From assembly GCF_011765625.1 (NCBI RefSeq), contig NZ_CP050313.1:2724501-2788500 (forward strand): DNA of 64,000 nt. Direction: 5' to 3'. The notes beneath the pieces were generated by a model that was not told the DNA's origin, made no database searches, and saw only the letters and a program-made list of their open reading frames with translations. This document shows, piece by piece, positions 9,955-21,400 of this stretch (positions are counted from its first letter, which is position 1; each line of letters opens with the position of its first letter). The position numbers and the translations under genes are program-made. Source of the DNA: Shewanella aestuarii. GTDB lineage: Bacteria; Pseudomonadota; Gammaproteobacteria; Enterobacterales; Shewanellaceae.

Positions 9955-12153
9955 TTATCCTTCTGATAAGAAAATAGTTAGAGATTCAGGCAACAGACAT
10001 AACTTATTCGAACAGGCCTGCGTATTAATTATCACTTTTCGCCCATCAGTATCGGGGATATTCGCTTGCAAGAGCACACGAAAATCACCCTCATAGAGCT
10101 CTAATACACTGTTATTAAATCCCAGTTTTTTCTCTATCATAGGAGGATATGTGATATCGGCCTCCACGTTTTGAAATTTGACTACAGTGGGGATCAACTT
10201 TTGATTAGATACTTCATTTGCGTTAATGTGCCAGCCTGGACGCATTGAAAAAATAAGCTCAACCTTTCCATTCGTTAACCTTGCACTGACTTTACCGTTA
10301 CCCTTTGCAAATAAGGCATGATTTGTTTCTATATTTTTTGTTCGCTTAGCTTGAACTGCTGCAAAAGTGTATTCATTTATGAGCGAATTTATTTTTGTAT
10401 CATCAAGATGATTTAGTCTATTGGCAAACTCAAGATATTTACGATTTCCCGTTACGTCATAACCTAGAGATAATGCTGCAAATACAACGCCTCTAGTAGA
10501 AGGCAGTTCACCATCACGATTAAGCTTAAGAACTTTATCTAACTCATTCATATCAGTTAATTTTTCGATTAGTTTATCGAGTAGCCATATACTTTGTTCT
10601 AATCCACTAACTGCTTTATTATTAACTAGATCTTTTGTTTCACTGTGTAACCAAGGTTCGTAAAAACTCCTCATCAAATTAGCCACAGCAAACCATGCAA
10701 GATCTTCAGCTTCGGCATCTATGCTTACTCGCTTATTAAAAGCACTTCGGTAAACACGATTATCAATAACAAACGTGTGCCATAGCCCATCCAAAATTTG
10801 ATTAGACTGTAATAGATATCTCTCATCATTCGTAACAGAATATGATGCCAGTAGCGATACAACGTATAGACTGTTCCAGTTAAGCAATACTTTCTCATCG
10901 ACGAGGGGTTTAGTCAGTTTTTTCCGATTTTGAAATGCTTGTTTAACAATTGATGATTTTGTCCAATCGAGATTAAAATCTACTAACTCTGAATGACGGT
11001 CATCAAGCTGATAATAACCTCCTTCAACTCCACCTGACATCGCAGATACCGCAGATCCGATTCCTTGCTGTTGAGTTAACCAATCATTCACCCACTTATG
11101 AGTTTGCTCTATTGTCACAAGGTATCTTTGCTCTTTTGTGATGGCATACAGCTTTACAAGCACCTGGATCATATTCGCTTGGGTATAAAGCATTTTTTCA
11201 TAATGAGGTATTTGCCATTTTCCATCAACGGCATAGCGATGAAAGCCCCCTTCGATCGCATCATATGTCGGACTCAATAAAATATCATCGACATGCTGTT
11301 GTACTGCATCTAATAGCGAACTGTCATCAGTACGAAGATACTCATCTAGCAACCCCAATACCCAATAAGCTCTAAAAAAACGAGGTCCAGTTGCTGTTTG
11401 CTCTTTAATTAAAGTCTGTTTAATTTCTGTTTGTAACTCTGGTAACAAAGCATCCCAAGTAGAGCGAGGCAATGGCTTATGTTTGAGGCTACTTATTGGA
11501 GCAGAGTCGAGCAATAACTTTTGCTCAATTTGGTTAGCCAAAGCTTCTATTGCCTTTGGTTTGATTTTCCAGCGCTTAGCAAATCCGCTCAATACTTTTG
11601 CAAACTCTTGTTTCGATAAATAAGAATCAATCCAAATCAACTGTCCATTCGGAGTTAATATGACGTTAATTGGCCAGCCAGCATCACCTTTGAGTATTTC
11701 TAATGCCGATTTAAAACGATTATCCACTAGCGGCCATTGCTCTCTATCTACTTTAACACTCACATAATCAGCATTGAGTAATTTACCAATTTCCGGATCA
11801 CTAAAGCTCTCTTGTGCCATAACATGACACCAATGACAGGTTGAATAACCAATAGAAATAAATAATAACTTATCAGTACCACTACCATCTTGATATTGAT
11901 GTTGCCATTCTTGCCAATCAATAGGTTGTAATGCATGACTGATCAAATATGGCGAGGTCGCAAAAATAAGTGAGTTAATATACTCTGGCTCAATAATGTT
12001 TTCAGACACCACTTGTTGCTGAATTAACCAGTCACGCTGACTTTCAAAAGCATTTAAACGTTTTTCATCGATTACCTTAAATGAACTAGGCAAAGCGTTT
12101 ACAACAGAACCATTAAAGATTAGTAAAGCGAAAAAAATAATAATGGTTCTCAT
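9955..12153 (-). CDS. DUF255 thioredoxin-like protein with DsbD-like C-terminal domain
   Basis: This 732-aa exported protein starts with a signal peptide (MRTIIIFFALLIFNGSVVNA). A DUF255 thioredoxin-like domain follows, with the CHWC active-site motif at residues 106-109 (STCHWCHVM) and the KVDRE block after it. The middle (about 250-600) resembles the six-hairpin toroid that follows DUF255 in YyaL/SPATA20-type proteins, for example GGFHRYAVDGKWQIPHYEKM. The last 110 residues resemble the periplasmic N-terminal domain of DsbD: a PGWHIN block, a TYPPMIEKK block and a Cys pair in ACSNKLC (C714, C719). Known family members are usually cytosolic, so the signal peptide and DsbD-like tail suggest a periplasmic redox role. 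The substrate is unknown. Confidence 0.8.
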   Translation of the reverse strand: MRTIIIFFALLIFNGSVVNALPSSFKVIDEKRLNAFESQRDWLIQQQVVSENIIEPEYINSLIFATSPYLISHALQPIDWQEWQHQYQDGSGTDKLLFISIGYSTCHWCHVMAQESFSDPEIGKLLNADYVSVKVDREQWPLVDNRFKSALEILKGDAGWPINVILTPNGQLIWIDSYLSKQEFAKVLSGFAKRWKIKPKAIEALANQIEQKLLLDSAPISSLKHKPLPRSTWDALLPELQTEIKQTLIKEQTATGPRFFRAYWVLGLLDEYLRTDDSSLLDAVQQHVDDILLSPTYDAIEGGFHRYAVDGKWQIPHYEKMLYTQANMIQVLVKLYAITKEQRYLVTIEQTHKWVNDWLTQQQGIGSAVSAMSGGVEGGYYQLDDRHSELVDFNLDWTKSSIVKQAFQNRKKLTKPLVDEKVLLNWNSLYVVSLLASYSVTNDERYLLQSNQILDGLWHTFVIDNRVYRSAFNKRVSIDAEAEDLAWFAVANLMRSFYEPWLHSETKDLVNNKAVSGLEQSIWLLDKLIEKLTDMNELDKVLKLNRDGELPSTRGVVFAALSLGYDVTGNRKYLEFANRLNHLDDTKINSLINEYTFAAVQAKRTKNIETNHALFAKGNGKVSARLTNGKVELIFSMRPGWHINANEVSNQKLIPTVVKFQNVEADITYPPMIEKKLGFNNSVLELYEGDFRVLLQANIPDTDGRKVIINTQACSNKLCLLPESLTIFLSEG

Positions 12154-12202
12154 CGCTCTAAGTCACTCCCCAAAATAAGCAAAGCACTCACTATTGAAAG
12201 TA

Positions 12203-15200
12203 CTATTGTGGATATGTAATTGTGTAACTACGATTAGCATCAACTTCATCGAAAAATTGACGCTTTCCATTGGGCCATATCACGGTAACTTTAGCTTTTT
12301 TATCTTTGCCTAAGCCAAAAACTTGCTCTTTTGGATGCACAGACATATAACCTTGGCTTCCGCTAACTTGACGCCAGCCATAGCCCGCTTCACCAAAACC
12401 TATAATAACTTGTGCGCCGATGCCATCAAGGTTAACACCATCTTTAGGCGAGCCCTGTAAACGGATCTTCAACCAGTTATTGTTTAACGTTTCTGCTTTA
12501 TTCTCAAATAGCTGCGCTTTATCATGATAGTTATTCACAATGACATCTAAATCGCCATCATTATCTAAATCAAAATAGCTTGCTGAACGAGAATTACCTA
12601 CAAAATCGAGTCCACTTTGAGCAGAGGCATTAGTTAATCTTCCTGCATTATTAAGAAAGAATACATTACTTGCCTTTGATGCATCTGGAAAATGGGCATT
12701 AATGCTTTCTCCAGTATTTGGATCCGCATAGTAAGGATTATTCGTTGAGTAAACATAATAATCGTTCATACCATTTAAAACATATAGATCATCGTCACCA
12801 TCGTTATCGACATCAAAAAAGTCAGCATCCCACGCCCAACCAGTTGATGAATATCCCCTTCCCACTTTGCCACTCGCTTGATATTTCAACGCACCATTTG
12901 CTGTAAAACCACTAATAAATAGATCATTACCTTCCACAACGCGCATGTTAGCAAGTTTGTCTGGGTTAAATTGTGCAGGCGTATCTTCACTAGGTAATAC
13001 ATATTTCTGATCTTTATTCATGGTCACAATGTTAGAAATATAAACATCAGCAATCCCATCTTGATTAAGGTCACTCAAGCCAATATTCATCGTGTAAGAG
13101 GGTTTCGCGGTACCCAATCTTTCTGCGTAGTCAATAAAGCCTTTACCTTTTTGGTTTATGTAATAGGCATTTATTCCAAAATCATTACCAACAATGAGAT
13201 CTTGCCAACCGTCCATATTTAAATCGGTATGCGTGACAGCTTGTCCCCAACCTGAATTATCAGCTCCTAGTGCATCTTTAGCTTTCTCAAAAACAAAATT
13301 GCCCTTGTTAATATAAAGCTCATTCACGCCACCATTATCATTTCTACGCTTAAGAGTGGGTAAGTCACCTTTAAGATAATTACCAAAGTATTCAATATAG
13401 ATGTCAAGCAGCCCATCATTATTAAAATCAAACGTTGTTGCTGGCCCCCCAACTTTACTAGCTCCACCAAGATTTGCTTTAGCCGTTACTTCTGTAAATG
13501 TGCCATCACCATTATTACTGTAAATACGATGTGGTTCATCCACGTAAGTTATCATCAAATCTTGATCACCATCATTATCCCAATCAGCAATAAGAGGTTG
13601 ACGAGGCTCTCCAGCAAGCATTTGAGTAGAGCCCTTCGCATTACGTTGACTCACATTATTTAAACCCGACTTTACAGTCACATCTTCAAAACCATTTCCA
13701 CGATTTAAATAAAGCTTATTACCCAGCCCACTAAGAATAAAAATATCAACTAGGCCATCACCATTGATATCTTCTGTCGCCACTCCACTTCCGCCGAATG
13801 CCGGTGGAATAGTAGAAATACCAGTATTAGCATCCTTGTTTAAGTAACTACGTAATTGACGACTTAACCAGTCTGAAGAGCGATGTTCTACGTTAACCCC
13901 TTGCTGAACGGTGACATTATCAAAGTAACGGATTGTTGGGTTATCTTGATTATTTGCAGAAACAATAACCGGAGCTGAAATCGGTTCAGGCTGATATTGA
14001 TGATAAACATTTATTTCATTATGTATTTTTTCATAGGCACTAGTGACTAATGAAGCAGAAAGTTCGGGTTGATTTTTTGCTTTTCCTTGTTCACCAGATG
14101 TACGAAGCAACAACACACCGTAATGAGCAATAGCTTCAGTCAGTAACTCGGCAGCAAAAGGGTCTGCTTCTAATGTTACACGTTCACCTAAATCTGATAG
14201 TGCTTCTTTTAAATAAAGCCAGTGCAGTCCAGAATCTCTGAACGAATCCATATCATAAGATTCAATAACCAATTGTTTATCCTGGGGATATTTTGGATAA
14301 AATATGACATCTTCATATTCATTAACACTGTGTGGTAAAAGGTGATCCATCGCGATTGCGACATCAGCTTCTTTAATCACAGTACCTTGTTGAATTTGCG
14401 CTTGAGCTTGTGATTGCAAATAGAAGTTAGCACTAAAAGCAATCATCGCTTCAGTAAAGTAACGTTTAAACTCCGCTGACTGCTCTTCATTCTGGGGAAG
14501 TGCTAACTTAGCAAAATAGACTTGAAGATTCCTTGCAAATAAGGTCTGATTGACTTGATTATATTGTTCAAAAGCAGTAATTTTTTGATCAATTAACTTA
14601 TCAAGTAAACCTGTAGATTGCACCTTTGAAACTGTCGGATTGCCAACTTTTCTCTCATTACCTGCAATGAGTTGAACAGTTGAGTCTGTAAATAAGCTTT
14701 TCCAGCTTTCAGACAAGGTCGCTTTAGAAACTTGGTATTGGTTGTTCACTCTTGCAAAAGTATCAGCCTGCTTTAATAAGGATAAAGTTACCAAATCAAT
14801 TTGGCTGATAATATATTGAGCGGCATCATCACTTAACATGGGTAAGTCAGCATCAAAATCTAACAACGCTTCTTGCTGAACAGCTAACATAGCCCTAAAA
14901 CTATATGCGATTGATCCATAATGCTCTTGATCACGCTTATCGATATCAATTGAAGATGATGGGGTTATAACTCTCCAACTGTTATCTTGCTGCACCGTTT
15001 TGAATAGTTTATCGGTGACAGGTTTTACCTGCTCGAGTGATAACGTTTCCAGCGATGGACTTTTTTCAGCGGCTTCTACCCATATTTGACGAATTAATGT
15101 CTGTTGTAATTCTGCTTTCAAATATCGAGCATCGTCTGTTAAAGGCGTTCCATAAATCAAACCTTCTAGGCGAGTGGCTGTTGCATGGCATTTGGGATCT

Positions 15201-15358
15201 CTTTTCGATTCAAGATTCCCCATCAATTTAAGCAAAGCGTCATTTTGCGGTAAGGGATCAAGTACAAGTTGAGGCTCTGCTGCATGAAGATTGAATATTC
15301 CACAACCAATTAGAAGACTTGTTCCTAAAAACAATGGAGATAAACGAAAACTTACCAT
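12203..15358 (-). CDS. FG-GAP/VCBS repeat protein with ASPIC/UnbV domain
   Basis: This 1051-aa exported protein carries repeated Asp-rich calcium-binding FG-GAP/VCBS motifs between about residues 530 and 980 (DINGDGLVDIF, DWDNDGDQDLM, DFNNDGLLDIY, DLNMDGWQDL, DLNQDGIADVY, DVDNDGDDDLY, DLDNDGDLDVI). It ends in an ASPIC/UnbV (CRTAC1-type) domain with the VTVIWPNGKRQ block. The N-terminal 500 residues are helical and unrecognised. The leader contains LIGC, which may be a lipobox, so it may be an outer-membrane lipoprotein. I chose the ATG at 15358 because AGGGA lies about 8 nt before it; the ATG at 15367 overlaps that ribosome site. It lies downstream of the giant surface protein gene, behind a strong terminator. 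Confidence 0.85.
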   Translation of the reverse strand: MVSFRLSPLFLGTSLLIGCGIFNLHAAEPQLVLDPLPQNDALLKLMGNLESKRDPKCHATATRLEGLIYGTPLTDDARYLKAELQQTLIRQIWVEAAEKSPSLETLSLEQVKPVTDKLFKTVQQDNSWRVITPSSSIDIDKRDQEHYGSIAYSFRAMLAVQQEALLDFDADLPMLSDDAAQYIISQIDLVTLSLLKQADTFARVNNQYQVSKATLSESWKSLFTDSTVQLIAGNERKVGNPTVSKVQSTGLLDKLIDQKITAFEQYNQVNQTLFARNLQVYFAKLALPQNEEQSAEFKRYFTEAMIAFSANFYLQSQAQAQIQQGTVIKEADVAIAMDHLLPHSVNEYEDVIFYPKYPQDKQLVIESYDMDSFRDSGLHWLYLKEALSDLGERVTLEADPFAAELLTEAIAHYGVLLLRTSGEQGKAKNQPELSASLVTSAYEKIHNEINVYHQYQPEPISAPVIVSANNQDNPTIRYFDNVTVQQGVNVEHRSSDWLSRQLRSYLNKDANTGISTIPPAFGGSGVATEDINGDGLVDIFILSGLGNKLYLNRGNGFEDVTVKSGLNNVSQRNAKGSTQMLAGEPRQPLIADWDNDGDQDLMITYVDEPHRIYSNNGDGTFTEVTAKANLGGASKVGGPATTFDFNNDGLLDIYIEYFGNYLKGDLPTLKRRNDNGGVNELYINKGNFVFEKAKDALGADNSGWGQAVTHTDLNMDGWQDLIVGNDFGINAYYINQKGKGFIDYAERLGTAKPSYTMNIGLSDLNQDGIADVYISNIVTMNKDQKYVLPSEDTPAQFNPDKLANMRVVEGNDLFISGFTANGALKYQASGKVGRGYSSTGWAWDADFFDVDNDGDDDLYVLNGMNDYYVYSTNNPYYADPNTGESINAHFPDASKASNVFFLNNAGRLTNASAQSGLDFVGNSRSASYFDLDNDGDLDVIVNNYHDKAQLFENKAETLNNNWLKIRLQGSPKDGVNLDGIGAQVIIGFGEAGYGWRQVSGSQGYMSVHPKEQVFGLGKDKKAKVTVIWPNGKRQFFDEVDANRSYTITYPQ

Positions 15359-15420
15359 CAAAATCATCCCTAAAAATACATAATCAAGTTAAAAATTATT
15401 GATGTTCAATAACCTATATA

Positions 15421-15455
15421 AAAAAGATGCTAGTTTTTTAATCTAGCATCTTTTT
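15421..15455 (-). terminator. Rho-independent terminator after the giant surface protein gene
   Basis: A perfect 13-bp inverted repeat, AAAAAGATGCTAG (15421-15433) with CTAGCATCTTTTT (15443-15455), encloses a 9-nt loop. On the minus strand the hairpin ends in a T run, as expected after the gene that stops at 15475. The A/T arms make it symmetric, so it could also act on the other strand. Confidence 0.85.
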
Positions 15456-15474
15456 ATATCATTCACTAACAATC

Positions 15475-18400
15475 TTAATAAGGTTTTCGCAAACTTTTTA
15501 GTCTAATGAATGTACAGAGTATTAACAGTAAAACAATCGATAACGGAAGACTACCACCGCTACTTTTCTTTTTCGGTTTTTCTGGCTCAATGACGGTAAA
15601 GCTTACATCGCTTTGATTATTCGTCATATCAACATCGAACTCATAACTTGTCAAAGAGCCGGATAATACGGTAACGCCAGCATTCTCAGGTATAAAAGAA
15701 AACACCAGTTCGATTGTTTCTTCCGCAGCTAAAGACTCAAAATTACAGGTAATACTTTGATCAGAAACGATACAATTATTAGGAGTATCTGTTATTGACA
15801 ATTTGGAATCAAAACTGACAGAAAACACAACTTCAGTTGTAGTAGATCGGCTGCGGTTCACAATAGACCAAGTCATTGAAGCAGGTTGATTATATTGAAC
15901 GGAACTTGGCACGTTACCCTTCAATGATAAATCCACATCTTGAGGCCCGATGGCCCCACCTGCACTTACAAACCAAACTGAAATACCGTCTTGACTATCA
16001 AAAGTGACAATATCTAATAAGCCATCATTATTAACATCAAAAACCATTACCGATTCTAATATATTCGCACGAATCGCAGACTGATTTGGGCGGACATCAT
16101 CAACGCTGTAATAATGCCATATACTTACACCTTGAGGCATCACTAATAACAACTCAACAATTCCGTCAGACTCTAAATCAGTAATAATAACGTCTTCAAC
16201 TTGAGGGAATACAATACTGGTTTTAATAAAATTAGTATTGAATGCATTAAGCACTAAATGCCAACCGTCATCTTGGCGTATAAACGCATCCATATAACCA
16301 TCATTGTTAACATCACCAGTGATGACCTGTTGTGTCCTCTTTGATAGAGCTGGAACGCTAGTTACTAACCAAACTTCATTATCAAGGGTAAACAGCACTG
16401 GAGCTTGATTATCCAAACCAACCAGCAATGAAGTCATACCATCAACAGTAATCGATGAGAGAGATGTTACTCCAGCATCCTCACCAGCAGGGGCATTCAT
16501 CACAGCAGTCACATGACTAGCTCCTTTATTATCGACTAATGGAAGCAACGCTGAAGGGATTGATAATAGTGAGACACTAGTTTGTTCAGAGCCAATACCT
16601 GTATAAATAGCGATTTTAGGCTGATAAATACCTGCTAAAGCCACCTCTGGATTGCCATCTGAATCTAAGTCAGCGATTAGAATGAGATCAGCTTGCACAT
16701 CATCTAATGACTCAGTGCTAACAGGAGAATAATCACCATCAAGTATATATGCACGATTTCCACTGGAGCTGCCACCAGTAGTAACAAGATCCACAAATCC
16801 ATCTTGATTTAAATCTGTTGCCGTCAGTGCCGTCACCATTTGTTCAAGTTCAATTTTACCAGCAGGTTGTAATTGACCGAATCCATTGTTAAGCATCACT
16901 TGAATCGACATTTCATTAGGCAAATAAACAAGTAAATCAATAAGCATGTCATTATTCATATCGACCGCATATCCCAATTCGGCAGGAACACTGGTTAATA
17001 CTTCACCAGGTAACACCGACAAGGTGCTAGCTAATAAGATACTGGCACTTTCATTGATCACTTCATCATTAATATTCTCAGCTCTGGCAATAATATGAGC
17101 AGAGCTGAAGCCTGTATCGACATTAGCAACGGTAAACTCAAAAATACGAGTGAACTTACCTTCAATAGTGAGATCTTCAGTGAAAGCACAATCAATTGTG
17201 GTTTCACTGCTTGTTGCACACTCAGTTGGTAAAGTTGTTAAGACAAGAGCGTCGTCAAAGGTGATGTTGTATTTCACAGCTTTTGCAGCTGTGTAACCAT
17301 TATTTAAAACATCAACAACTAAATTTACAGTCTGTTCAGCTATTGCAGGAGCTGGAGAAAAGTAAATACTCACATCCAACTCTGTTTCAGTAGGTTGCTG
17401 CACATCAATATTAAAGCTTTGTAACACGGGAGTATCTACGATACCGTCAGTGACACTTAACTCAACAAGCACATTGATACCGCTTGCCTCTAATGGAGGG
17501 ATACCCACTAACTGGTTAGCACTATTAAGTGACAGCCAATCTGGCGCTGTAACGATCGATATCATCAGCTCAGAGTCAATATCGACATCAGAAGCAACAA
17601 CATTGTATTGATAAGGTACAAAGACATTTGCTTCTAAAACCGGGAGGGATTCAAAGACAGGCGCATCATTGACATTAATAACTTCAATATCAAATGCAGG
17701 TAAATCTACCTGAATAGTACCATCAGAAACCGATATCATCACGCCTTTGGAAATACCTACATCATCATTACTAGGAGTACCACTTAACGTACCATTGGTG
17801 GTATTAAATAATGCCCAAGTTGGTTTGTTCGCTACGATAAATGTCAAGACATCTTCTTCGTCAGCATCCAATACTGTTGGAGTAAAGCTATATGTCTCAT
17901 CCTGATTCACTGTAGTTGCAGGAGTACCTGTAATGTCAGGAGCATCATTTACATTGCTGACTGTGATAGTAAAGCTTTGCTCTGCGCTCAAGCCTGCTTT
18001 ATCGGTCACTTTTAGCGTCACCGGATGACTGCCCACATCCGCACTGGTTGGTGTACCACTTAATACACCACTGCCTACATCAAAGCTTAACCAACTTGGT
18101 TTGGTAACCGCACTCAAGGTTAAAATATCATCGGCGTCCACATCCGTTGCCACTAGGGTATAGCTGTAGAGTACATCCTGTGTCGCAGCCGTGATGGCAG
18201 TTGAACTAATTACTGGCGCATCATTGGAGTTAGACACCGTGATAGTAAAGCTTTGCTCTGCGTTCAATCCTGCTTTATCGGTCACTTTTAGCGTCACCGC
18301 ATGACTGCCCACATCCGCATTGGTTGGTGTACCACTTAATACACCACTGCCTACATCAAAGCTTAACCAACTTGGTTTGGTAACCGCACTCAAGGTTAAG

Positions 18401-21400
18401 ACATCATCTGCATCCGCATCCGTTGCCACTAGGGTGTAGCTGTAGAGCACATCCTGTATCGCAGCCGTGATGGCAGTTGAACTAATTACTGGCGCATCAT
18501 TGGTATTGGTGACCGTAATATCAAAGGCCGATAAACTCACGGTTTCCGTGCCATCGTTAACTGAAATCACAATCCCTGAGGTTGTTCCCACATCAGCATT
18601 GGTTGGTGTGCCGCTTAATTGACCATTGCTGCTATTAAAGGTCGCCCACGTCGGTTTATTGCTAATACTGAAGGTTAAGGTATCACCAGTATCATCATCA
18701 CTGACGCTTGGGGTGAAACTGTAGACGGCATCTTCATTCACGCTGGTCGCCGGAGAACCTGATATCACTGGCGCATCATTGGTATTGGTGACCGTAATAT
18801 CAAAGGCCGATAAACTCACGGTTTCCGTGCCATCGTTAACTGAAATCACAATTCCTGAGGTTGTTCCCACATCAGCATTGGTTGGTGTGCCGCTTAATTG
18901 ACCATTGCTGCTATTAAAGCTCGCCCACGTCGGTTTATTGCTAATACTGAAGGTTAAGGTATCACCAGTATCATCATCACTGACGCTTGGGGTGAAACTG
19001 TAGACGGCATCTTCATTCACGCTGGTCGCCGGAGAACCTGATATCACTGGCGCATCATTGGTATTGGTGACCGTAATATCAAAGGCCGATAAACTCACGG
19101 TTTCCGTGCCATCGTTAACTGAAATCACAATTCCTGAGGTTGTTCCCACATCAGCATTGGTTGGTGTGCCGCTTAATTGACCATTGCTGCTATTAAAGCT
19201 CGCCCACGTCGGTTTATTGCTAATACTGAAGGTTAAGGTATCACCAGTATCATCATCACTGACGCTTGGGGTGAAACTGTAGACGGCATCTTCATTCACG
19301 CTGGTCGCCGGAGAACCTGATATCACTGGCGCATCATTGGTATTGGTGACCGTAATATCAAAGGCCGATAAACTCACGGTTTCCGTGCCATCGTTAACTG
19401 AAATCACAATTCCTGAGGTTGTTCCCACATCAGCATTGGTTGGTGTGCCGCTTAATTGACCATTGCTGCTATTAAAGCTCGCCCACGTCGGTTTATTACT
19501 AATACTGAAGGTTAAGGTATCACCAGTATCATCATCACTGACGCTTGGGGTGAAACTGTAGACGGCATCTTCATTCACGCTGGTCGCCGGAGAACCTGAT
19601 ATCACTGGCGCATCATTGGTATTGGTGACCGTAATATCAAAGGCCGATAAACTCACGGTTTCCGTGCCATCGTTAACTGAAATCACAATTCCTGAGGTTG
19701 TTCCCACATCAGCATTGGTTGGTGTGCCGCTTAATTGACCATTGCTGCTATTAAAGCTCGCCCACGTCGGTTTATTGCTAATACTGAAGGTTAAGGTATC
19801 ACCAGTATCATCATCACTGACGCTTGGGGTGAAACTGTAGACGGCATCTTCATTCACGCTGGTCGCCGGAGAACCTGATATCACTGGCGCATCATTGGTA
19901 TTGGTGACCGTAATATCAAAGGCCGATAAACTCACGGTTTCCGTGCCATCGTTAACTGAAATCACAATTCCTGAGGTTGTTCCCACATCAGCATTGGTTG
20001 GTGTGCCGCTTAATTGACCATTGCTGCTATTAAAGCTCGCCCACGTCGGTTTATTGCTAATACTGAAGGTTAAGGTATCACCAGTATCATCATCACTGAC
20101 GCTTGGGGTGAAACTGTAGACGGCATCTTCATTCACGCTGGTCGCCGGAGAACCTGATATCACTGGCGCATCATTGGTATTGGTGACCGTAATATCAAAG
20201 GCCGATAAACTCACGGTTTCCGTGCCATCGTTAACTGAAATCACAATCCCTGAGGTTGTTCCCACATCAGCATTGGTTGGTGTGCCGCTTAATTGACCAT
20301 TGCTGCTATTAAAGCTCGCCCACGTCGGTTTATTGCTAATACTGAAGGTTAAGGTATCACCAGTATCATCATCACTGACGCTTGGGGTGAAACTGTAGAC
20401 TGCATCTTCATTCACGCTGGTCGCCGGAGAACCTGATATCACTGGCGCATCATTGGTATTGGTGACCGTAATATCAAAGGCCGATAAACTCACGGTTTCC
20501 GTGCCATCGTTAACTGAAATCACAATCCCTGAGGTTGTTCCCACATCAGCATTGGTTGGTGTGCCGCTTAATTGACCATTGCTGCTATTAAAGGTCGCCC
20601 ACGTCGGTTTATTACTAATACTGAAGGTTAAGCTATCACCGCTATCCGCATCAAAATAAGATGGTGAGAAATTATAAGGAGAATCTTCGTTAACAGTGGT
20701 TGCTGGCGTTCCTGAAATAGTAGGTAAATCATTAATGTCATAAATAACAGAATAACTATTAGAAACAACATTGCCATTGCCTACAGGATCGTTTGCAACA
20801 TCAGCATTGATAACTAAACCTACATTACCTTGACTAATAGGATTAACAATAACAGTATATTTAGTGTCATTTACTTTATTAAAACTAGAAAGTGTTGCAT
20901 TAGTAGCTTGAATATCACTCTCAACAAAATTTTCGATTAATTCTGAAAAGTCAATCGTAGCAGTAAATCCAATGTCTACGCTTCCTGTGGGGCCACTAAT
21001 AATTGCTGTTGGTTTAATTTCATCATAAGTTATGTTCAAAACATTAGAAGCTGTATTGCCATTGTCTACATGATCCAATGCGACATCAGCTGGAATCTCC
21101 AAACTTAATGAGGTTTCATCTGTAGCACTTACCAAAACACTATAACTGCTAGCATTAACCATTTGAAAATCTGACAGTGTTGCATTTGTCACATCAATAT
21201 CAGTAATATCAAATCCACTTACACTCTCTGTAAATGTGATATTAACTCTAAAATCATCTAGTTGATTTGTCGCTGCGGTTAAAGTCGGAATCGGTTTTAC
21301 GGTATCAACAATAAACGAACTACTAGGGCCGGCAGCAGGGGCATTGTTAGTCGCATAACGCGCAGTTCCCTCTGCAACCGAAATAGCGAGCGTTCCATTA

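Noticed and set aside
18502..20454. Regular tandem repeats like a CRISPR array
   Set aside because: The units are 279 bp, have no spacers, and encode an intact protein repeat in one frame.
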